Shown: positions 58,947 through 64,000 of the stretch, piece by piece | Layout of the letters: each line of letters begins with the position of its first letter | Position numbering within the stretch: the stretch's first letter is position 1 | Assembly (NCBI RefSeq): GCF_900177325.1 | Contig: NZ_FXBL01000004.1 | Coordinates: forward strand, 4,965,501 to 5,029,500 | Reading direction: 5' to 3' | Length of the DNA stretch: 64,000 nucleotides | DNA from: Mesorhizobium australicum | GTDB taxonomy: Bacteria; Pseudomonadota; Alphaproteobacteria; Rhizobiales; Rhizobiaceae | The notes under the pieces: generated by a model | The model's input: only the letters and a program-made list of their open reading frames with translations | What the model was told of the DNA's origin: nothing | The model's database searches: none | Made by a program: the position numbers and the translations under genes

Positions 58947-60161
58947 ATGACGCGCACAATCCCGCTGGACAACAGCCTGATCGACGAGGCGACGGAGTGG
59001 CGGCGCTATCTCCACGCTCATCCCGAAACCGCCTTCGACGAGCACCGCACCGCCGATTTCGTCGCCGCCAAGCTGGAGGAGTTCGGCATCGAGGTTCATC
59101 GCGGCCTCGGCGGCACGGGCGTGGTGGGCACGCTGAAGCGGGGCACGAGCCCGGCCGCCGTCGGCCTGCGCGCCGACATGGACGCTCTCTTCATCCATGA
59201 GGACAACGACGTCGATTACCGCTCGACGGTGGACGGCAAGATGCATGCCTGCGGCCATGACGGGCATATGGCGATGCTGCTCGGAGCGGCCAGGCACCTT
59301 GCCCGAAACGGCGACTTCGACGGCACGGTGCGCTTCATCTTCCAGCCGGCGGAGGAGACGGGGGACGAGCGTTGCGGCGGCAACGAAATGGTCAAGGACG
59401 GACTGTTCGAGAAATTCCCCGTCCAGGCGGTGTTCGGCATGCACAATTTTCCCGGCGCGCCACTCGGCAGCTTCATGTTGCGTCCCGGGCCGATGCTGGC
59501 GTCCATCGACACGTTCGAGTTCCACATCGGAAGCGAACTGTCCCATCCGCATTCGCAGTTCTATGTCGCGGACCCGCTGCTCATTGCCGCCAGCCTCGTC
59601 CAGGACATGCACGCCTTCAAGGCCCGCTACGTCAATCCGGCGGAGCCGGTGGTGCTGTCGATCACCCAGTTCCAGAGCGGCAATCCGGCCGATCGGCAGA
59701 GCGTGCACGTGACGCCGGACAAGGCTGTGGTGCGCGGTACGCTCTACACGCTGAACGACGCCATTCGCGGACAGTTCGAGGCCGGACTGGAGAAGCTGGT
59801 GCGCAACGCCGCCGAGGCCAGCGGTGCGACCTACAAGTTCATCTTCGAGCGGGGCTATCCGGTGCTGCGTAACGCGCCACAAGAGACCGAATTTGCCACG
59901 TCAGTGGCGGAGGAAGTCGCAGGCGCGGACAAGGTGAGCGCGGCGATGCAGCCGGTCATGGGCGCCGAGGATTTCGCCTTCATGCTCGGCAAGGTGCCGG
60001 GCTGCTACGTGTTCCTCGGCTCGGCGCGCGAAGGCGAGGCGACGCCGCGCCAGCTTCACAATCCGGCCTATGACTTCAACGATGAGGCCCTGCCGGTGGG
60101 CATCCGCTACTGGGCGACGCTGGCGGAACGCTACCTGAGCCAGGCATCCGGCCGGCAATAA
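58947..60161 (+). CDS. M20 family amidohydrolase (IAA-amino acid hydrolase/hippurate hydrolase type)
   Basis: 404-aa amidohydrolase. Motifs LHAHPETAFDE near residue 27, GLRADMDALFIHEDND near 76-91, HACGHDGHMAMLLGAARHL near 100-118 and FQPAEETGDERCGG near 133 carry the metal set and catalytic Glu. The dimerisation-domain stretch usually reading GxGGHAAMPH is here GSELSHPHSQFYVADPL, a clear variant. Family members cleave amide-linked conjugates such as N-acetyl or indole-acetyl amino acids. Last gene of the plus-strand pathway, 31 bp after the previous. Confidence 0.9.
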   Translation: MTRTIPLDNSLIDEATEWRRYLHAHPETAFDEHRTADFVAAKLEEFGIEVHRGLGGTGVVGTLKRGTSPAAVGLRADMDALFIHEDNDVDYRSTVDGKMHACGHDGHMAMLLGAARHLARNGDFDGTVRFIFQPAEETGDERCGGNEMVKDGLFEKFPVQAVFGMHNFPGAPLGSFMLRPGPMLASIDTFEFHIGSELSHPHSQFYVADPLLIAASLVQDMHAFKARYVNPAEPVVLSITQFQSGNPADRQSVHVTPDKAVVRGTLYTLNDAIRGQFEAGLEKLVRNAAEASGATYKFIFERGYPVLRNAPQETEFATSVAEEVAGADKVSAAMQPVMGAEDFAFMLGKVPGCYVFLGSAREGEATPRQLHNPAYDFNDEALPVGIRYWATLAERYLSQASGRQ

Positions 60162-60173
60162 CGCAGAGGAGGC

Positions 60174-60190
60174 GTCCGGCTTCGCCGGAC
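60174..60190. terminator. Convergent hairpin between the M20 and LivM genes
   Basis: A 7-bp perfect stem GTCCGGC / GCCGGAC with TTC loop lies in the 30-bp gap between convergent genes. No T-run on either strand. Confidence 0.5.
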
Positions 60191-60191
60191 C

Positions 60192-61238
60192 CTACTTCCT
60201 GCCTGCGCCGCGGCGGTTGAACAGGAGGTCGCCGGCGCTCTTCAGCATGCCCATGATACCGCCGGGATAGGCAAGCATCACGACGAGGATGAGGACGGCG
60301 GTGATCATCGGCCGCCAGGCGCCGAAATCCGCCATCGCCTCGGAGAAGACCGTCAGCACGAAGGAGGCAATGATCGCGCCGTAGATCGTGCCGGTGCCGC
60401 CGAGCAGCACCATCGACAGGATGATCGTGGCGAGGCTCATGCCGAAGACCTCGACCGACGCATTGCGCTGGTAGGCGGCATAGAAGGCCCCCGCGATGCC
60501 GGTGAAGAAGGCGCTGGCCGCCAGCGTGATCAGCCGCTGCCGGACCAGCGAGATACCGCGGCTGACGGCATATTCCTCATTGTCGCGCAACGCGACGATG
60601 CTGATGCCCATGCGCGAGCGTACGAAGATGCGCAGGAAAATGGTGCTGAGCGCCAGCAGCCCGAGAGCGATGTAAAAATAGGCGAACTTCGCATCCCGGA
60701 CCATGTTGTGGTCGAACCAGTAGAGGGTCGGGATGCGCACGAGACCCTGCGTGCCGCCGGTGTAGTCGGACTGGCTGATGATGATCTGCATCACCAGCTG
60801 CGCGAAGCCGAAGGTCACCAGGATGATGTAGATGCCCTTCAGCCGCAGGATCGGGATCGTCACGAGCACCGCCGCGAGCACAGCCACGATGCCGCTGGCG
60901 GCCATCGCGATCCATGGATCCATTTCGGCGAGTTTGGTCAGCAGGCTGTAGGCGTAGACGCCGATGCCGAACAGCGCGATGTGGCCGAAGTTGAAGACGC
61001 CGCCATAGCCCAGGCTGAGATCCCAGTTGGAGGCGACGACGGCGTAGATGAACACCATGATGAGCACATGGCGGCTGTAGCTGTCGGTGAACACGAAGGG
61101 CGCAAGCGCCAGGAGCACGAGGCCGATCGCGAGCGCGATCGCCTCGCGCTGCCAGGACACGCGGCCCGGCGCCTTCGGCACGATCGTGGAAGATGCGGAA
61201 GGTTGGGTCATCGTCTCGGCGGAACTGGCGGTGGTCAT
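60192..61238 (-). CDS. Branched-chain amino acid ABC transporter permease (LivM type)
   Basis: 348-aa inner-membrane permease of the LivM family with about ten hydrophobic segments. Landmarks: SNWDLSLGYGGVFNFGHIALFGIGVYAYSLL near residues 69-99 (in parts) and GLALALRA-type loop MGISIVALRDNEEYAVSRGI near 213. ATG 61238 overlaps the LivH stop by 4 bp. The importer probably carries an amino acid or small amide for the amidohydrolase genes that converge on it. Confidence 0.92.
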   Translation of the reverse strand: MTTASSAETMTQPSASSTIVPKAPGRVSWQREAIALAIGLVLLALAPFVFTDSYSRHVLIMVFIYAVVASNWDLSLGYGGVFNFGHIALFGIGVYAYSLLTKLAEMDPWIAMAASGIVAVLAAVLVTIPILRLKGIYIILVTFGFAQLVMQIIISQSDYTGGTQGLVRIPTLYWFDHNMVRDAKFAYFYIALGLLALSTIFLRIFVRSRMGISIVALRDNEEYAVSRGISLVRQRLITLAASAFFTGIAGAFYAAYQRNASVEVFGMSLATIILSMVLLGGTGTIYGAIIASFVLTVFSEAMADFGAWRPMITAVLILVVMLAYPGGIMGMLKSAGDLLFNRRGAGRK

Positions 61239-62113
61239 GCGAGCCCCCTGCCGCTGCTGGTCGAGAACAATCCCTCAGGCCGGATCATAAGCGTCAGGAT
61301 GAGCGCGGCGAAGAGCAGAGCCGGTGTCCAGTACAAACCGAAATAGTAGCTGCAGATGGCCTCGAAGAAGCCGATCACATAGGCCGCGAAAATGGGGCCC
61401 GAGATGCTCGATATGCCGCCGAAGACGACGACGATCAGCGCCTTGAGCAGCGGATCTGCGCCCATGACCGGCGTCATGAAGCGGTAGCCGCCGAGGAAGA
61501 TGCCGGCGAGCGCCGCGAGTGCCGCAGCGATGCCGAAGGCGAGCGCGTAGAGCGCCGTCACGTTGAGGCCGACGAGCCGGCTCGCATCCTCGTTCTGCGC
61601 GACCGCGCGCAGCGCGAGGCCCAGGCGCGTGCGGCTGAGGAACAGCCACAGCGCACCCAGGATGATCGGCGTGATGACGATGATCGCGATCTGGTGCATC
61701 GACACACCGATGCCGCCGATCATGGCATTGCCCTCGAGCAGCGGCGGGACCTGCTTCGAGCGCGGTCCCCAGGTGACGAGCACGCCGTTCTCGATCAGCG
61801 AGCCTGCGGCGAGCGTGGTGATGACGACGACCAGAACCAGATTGGCGCGGCCGATCAGCGGCCTGACCACTGTCGCCTGCAGCAGCCAGCCGACGCCGGC
61901 CATCAGCACCACCGCCAGCGGGAAGGCCGCGAAGGGCGGCAGCCCAAGAGCTACAAGCTGCCAGGCGACATAGGCGCCGAGCATCATCAGCACGCCATGG
62001 CTGAAGTTGAACACGCCGATCGTGGTCCAGACCAGCGCGAGGCCGACCGCCATCATGGCGTAGAGCGAGCCCTGGAACAGGCCGCCGAACAGGATATCCG
62101 CCACGGTGTTCAT
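61235..62113 (-). CDS. Branched-chain amino acid ABC transporter permease (LivH type)
   Basis: 292-aa inner-membrane permease. Features: LFGGLFQGSLYAMMAVGLALVWTTIGVFNFSHG near residues 8-40 (in parts), GLALRAVAQNEDASRLVGLNV near 160 and SGPIFAAYVIGFFEAICSYYFG near 245. Typical LivH length and loop. Starts 3 bp after the LivF stop. Confidence 0.93.
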   Translation of the reverse strand: MNTVADILFGGLFQGSLYAMMAVGLALVWTTIGVFNFSHGVLMMLGAYVAWQLVALGLPPFAAFPLAVVLMAGVGWLLQATVVRPLIGRANLVLVVVITTLAAGSLIENGVLVTWGPRSKQVPPLLEGNAMIGGIGVSMHQIAIIVITPIILGALWLFLSRTRLGLALRAVAQNEDASRLVGLNVTALYALAFGIAAALAALAGIFLGGYRFMTPVMGADPLLKALIVVVFGGISSISGPIFAAYVIGFFEAICSYYFGLYWTPALLFAALILTLMIRPEGLFSTSSGRGLA

Positions 62114-62116
62114 GGT

Positions 62117-62833
62117 TCAGTGCCCGAAATACATGGCCATGATGTCGGAGTGGGCCAGGCTTTCGCCCGGCTTGATCTCCGTTTCCACCTGGCCGTGATT
62201 GATGAAATAGAGGTGGTTCGTAAGTTCGAGCAGGAACTCGACATCCTGCTCGACCACGATCAGCGGCACGCCGCTCTTCGAAATGTCGAAGACCGCCTTG
62301 CAGAGCTCGTCCTTGATCTTCGGCGCGAGGCCGAGCGTCGGCTCGTCGAGGATCAAAAGCTTCGGATGACTCATCAGCGCAGTGCCGATGGACACCATCT
62401 GCCGTTCGCCGCCGGACAAGGTGCGCACACGCTGCCGCCAGCGCGCGCGCAGCTTCGGAAAGAGTGCCAGCACCTTTTCCCGGTTCGCCTCCTCAGCGGC
62501 GCGGGCGCGCGGCGTGTAGGCGCCGAGTGCCAGGCAGTCGGCAATGGTCAGGTCCGGGAAAAGCGTGTTGCCCTGCGGAACGTGGATCAGCCCCCTGTCG
62601 ACGATGGCCCTCGGGCTCATACCGGTGATGTTCTCGCCTTCGAACTCGACCGCCCCGGCGCGCGGCTTGAGCAGCCCCGATATGGCGCGCAGCAGCGTGG
62701 TCTTGCCGTGGCCGTTGGGGCCGAACAGGCCGACATTGCCATTCGCGCCCGCGGCCACGGAAATCCCGTCGAGCACCGTCACCCGGCCATAGCCGGCGGA
62801 GAGGCGGGCGACGTTGAGCATGGGAGCGCTCAT
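62117..62833 (-). CDS. Branched-chain amino acid ABC transporter ATPase (LivF type)
   Basis: 238-aa ATPase. Walker A GPNGHGKTT near residue 39-47, IVDRGLIHVPQGNTLFPDLTIADCL near 82, signature TLSGGERQMVSIG near 135 and Walker B LLILDEPTLGLAP near 155. ATG 62833 overlaps the LivG stop by 4 bp; the arginine-rich extension upstream belongs to the LivG region. Confidence 0.93.
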   Translation of the reverse strand: MSAPMLNVARLSAGYGRVTVLDGISVAAGANGNVGLFGPNGHGKTTLLRAISGLLKPRAGAVEFEGENITGMSPRAIVDRGLIHVPQGNTLFPDLTIADCLALGAYTPRARAAEEANREKVLALFPKLRARWRQRVRTLSGGERQMVSIGTALMSHPKLLILDEPTLGLAPKIKDELCKAVFDISKSGVPLIVVEQDVEFLLELTNHLYFINHGQVETEIKPGESLAHSDIMAMYFGH

Positions 62834-63558
62834 GCGACCTTCCTGCTTCCGAGATAGGCTTCCACGACGCGCTGGTCCGCCACCACCGTGCGCGGGTCGC
62901 CGAGGGCCAGAACGGAGCCTTCGTTGAGCACGAGCAGGTGCTGCGACAGGCTCATCAGCAGCGTCAGAACATGTTCGATGAGCAATATGGTGATGCCGCG
63001 CGCGGCCGTGCGGCGGATGAGCTCGATCGAACTGTCGATCTCGGGCTTGGTGAGGCTGGACGCCGGCTCGTCGAGCAGCAGCATCTTCGGCTTCATGGCG
63101 ATCGCCGTCGCCAGCATCAGGCACTTGCGCTGGAACACCGACAGCTCGCCCGCCGGGCGGCCGAAATCCTGCGCCGAAAAGCCGACGAATTCGAGCGCTT
63201 CCGCGGCCGAGGCGGCCGCCTCCACCGTCTGCTGGCCGCCGAAGGCCGAGCCCATCAGCGCATTCTCGAACACGGTCAGGCCGTCGAAGGCCGTCTCGCG
63301 CTGAAAGGTGCGGGCGAGACCGAGGCGCGCGATCCGGTGACCGCGGAGCTTCTGGATCTCCACGCCGTCGAAACGGATCGTGCCACGGTCAGGCCCGAAG
63401 GGAATGCCGGTGATAGTGTTGAACAGCGTGCTCTTGCCGCTGCCGTTGGGGCCGGCGATCCCGAAGATCTCGCCGGCCTCGACCTTGAAGGAGACGTTGT
63501 CGACGGCCTTCAGCGAGCCGAAGGCCTTCGAGACGCCGTCCAGTTCCAGCAACGCCAT
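62830..63558 (-). CDS. Branched-chain amino acid ABC transporter ATPase (LivG type)
   Basis: 242-aa ATPase, partner of LivF. Walker A GPNGSGKST near residues 38-46, LARTFQRETAFDGLTVFENALMG near 83, ELSVFQRKCLMLATAIA near 138 in place of the usual LSYGQQRRLEIAR signature, and Walker B LLLDEPASSL near 158. The signature sequence is unusual (SVFQR instead of SGGQ), which is worth noting for ATPase activity. It starts 4 bp after the binding-protein stop. Confidence 0.91.
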   Translation of the reverse strand: MALLELDGVSKAFGSLKAVDNVSFKVEAGEIFGIAGPNGSGKSTLFNTITGIPFGPDRGTIRFDGVEIQKLRGHRIARLGLARTFQRETAFDGLTVFENALMGSAFGGQQTVEAAASAAEALEFVGFSAQDFGRPAGELSVFQRKCLMLATAIAMKPKMLLLDEPASSLTKPEIDSSIELIRRTAARGITILLIEHVLTLLMSLSQHLLVLNEGSVLALGDPRTVVADQRVVEAYLGSRKVA

Positions 63559-63562
63559 TGCG

Positions 63563-64000
63563 TCACTTCATCCACGGCTGGATCTGGAACTCTCCGGTCG
63601 CATACTGCTCCGGCGAGATCAGCGTCCGCTTGCCGTCCCAGATCTGGAAGAAGGTGATCGGGATGAAGTCGTCGCCCTGCATAGCGAGATGCGTCGCCTG
63701 GTCAAACTTCAGCCGGCCGGCGGAGATTTGCTTGTCGGTCTCGCCGAGCGCCTTCATGACGGCGGCATGGTCGGAGGCATCGCCCGCCTTCTTGAGAGCA
63801 TCGAGGTAGAGATAGACGGTCTCATAGAGCGCGACGCCGTAGGTGCCGCTCTCGGTGCCGTATTTCGCCTTGTATTTCGCAGCCACTTCGTCCGCCCGCG
63901 GGTTCTTCGGCGTGGTCAGCGGGCCGCCCAGCAGGTTGTAGATGATGCCGGTCGAATTCGCCTTCGTCAGCTCGACGAACTCAGGCACGCTCGGCGCATA
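63563..64000 (-). CDS. Branched-chain amino acid ABC transporter substrate-binding protein, C-terminal part
   Basis: C-terminal 145 residues of a periplasmic LivJ-type (family 4/6) binding protein; the frame runs off the right edge. The visible part contains KYKAKYGTESGTYGVALYETVYLYLDALKKAG and ends with QIWDGKRTLISPEQYATGEFQIQPWMK (quoted in parts), typical of the urea/amide and branched-chain amino-acid binding families. It supplies substrate to LivHMGF. Confidence 0.87.
   Translation of the reverse strand, partial: YAPSVPEFVELTKANSTGIIYNLLGGPLTTPKNPRADEVAAKYKAKYGTESGTYGVALYETVYLYLDALKKAGDASDHAAVMKALGETDKQISAGRLKFDQATHLAMQGDDFIPITFFQIWDGKRTLISPEQYATGEFQIQPWMK

Noticed and set aside
1..64000. 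tRNA, rRNA, prophage or integrative element
   Set aside because: No tRNA cloverleaf, rRNA stretch, integrase, transposase or phage structural gene could be recognised, and composition looks even across the window by eye.

Overview
The window is about 64 kb of high-GC, gene-dense DNA. It fits a soil or plant-associated alphaproteobacterium of the Hyphomicrobiales, most likely the Mesorhizobium/Aminobacter side of the order. Reasons: a eukaryotic-type glutamine synthetase II gene behind a textbook sigma-54 promoter and divergent from a small DUF2735 gene, a pseudoazurin gene, a palindromic intergenic mosaic repeat of a kind common in that group, and a very high load of ABC/TRAP importers each tied to a catabolic gene set. 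Genus is inference. I recognised no tRNA, rRNA, CRISPR array, IS element or prophage.

Layout. 1-5592 (+): sugar ABC importer (binding protein cut by the window edge, two permeases, ATPase) with a sugar-phosphate isomerase/epimerase-like protein and a Gfo/Idh/MocA oxidoreductase. 5692-7295: DUF2735 gene (-) divergent from glnII (+). 7440-9395 (+): aldehyde dehydrogenase and pseudoazurin. 9419-16995: acyl-CoA synthetase, FAH-family hydrolase and TetR regulator (-), divergent from a TRAP transporter (P, Q, M) and a metallo-beta-lactamase-fold hydrolase (+). 17011-20801 (-): sulfate ABC importer. 21030-35994 (-): a roughly 15-kb operon-like run headed by an XRE-cupin regulator, with a dipeptide-type ABC importer, GAF protein, hydantoinase A, two hydantoinase B paralogues, an Asp/Glu-racemase-fold protein, an M24 peptidase and an MDR oxidoreductase. 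36171-45923 (-): GntR regulator, BMP/nucleoside-type ABC importer, isochorismatase-like hydrolase, PfkB kinase, nucleoside phosphorylase, SIS protein and aldehyde dehydrogenase. 46100-46915 (-): GNAT toxin/DUF1778 antitoxin pair. 47024-53657: TetR (-) divergent from a cluster of metallophosphodiesterase, Ugp-like ABC importer and tyrosine phosphatase (+). 53889-60161 (+): RpiR regulator, cysteine hydrolase, glutamine-synthetase-like ligase, N-formylglutamate amidohydrolase-like protein and two M20 amidohydrolases. 60192-64000 (-): branched-chain-amino-acid-type (Liv) ABC importer, binding protein cut by the window end.

How it works together. Seven importers are each coupled to enzymes that plausibly process what is imported, and most units have their own regulator at a divergent or leading position. 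Nitrogen is a recurrent theme: glnII under sigma-54, a hydantoin/lactam-type operon, a nucleoside unit and an amide/amidohydrolase unit. The best candidates for undescribed biology are the hydantoinase-peptide transporter operon with its paired TTTTAG-N5-CTAAAA operators, and the RpiR-led GS-like/NFGase-like/double-M20 pathway. Function calls rest on recognisable family motifs; substrates are inferred throughout.
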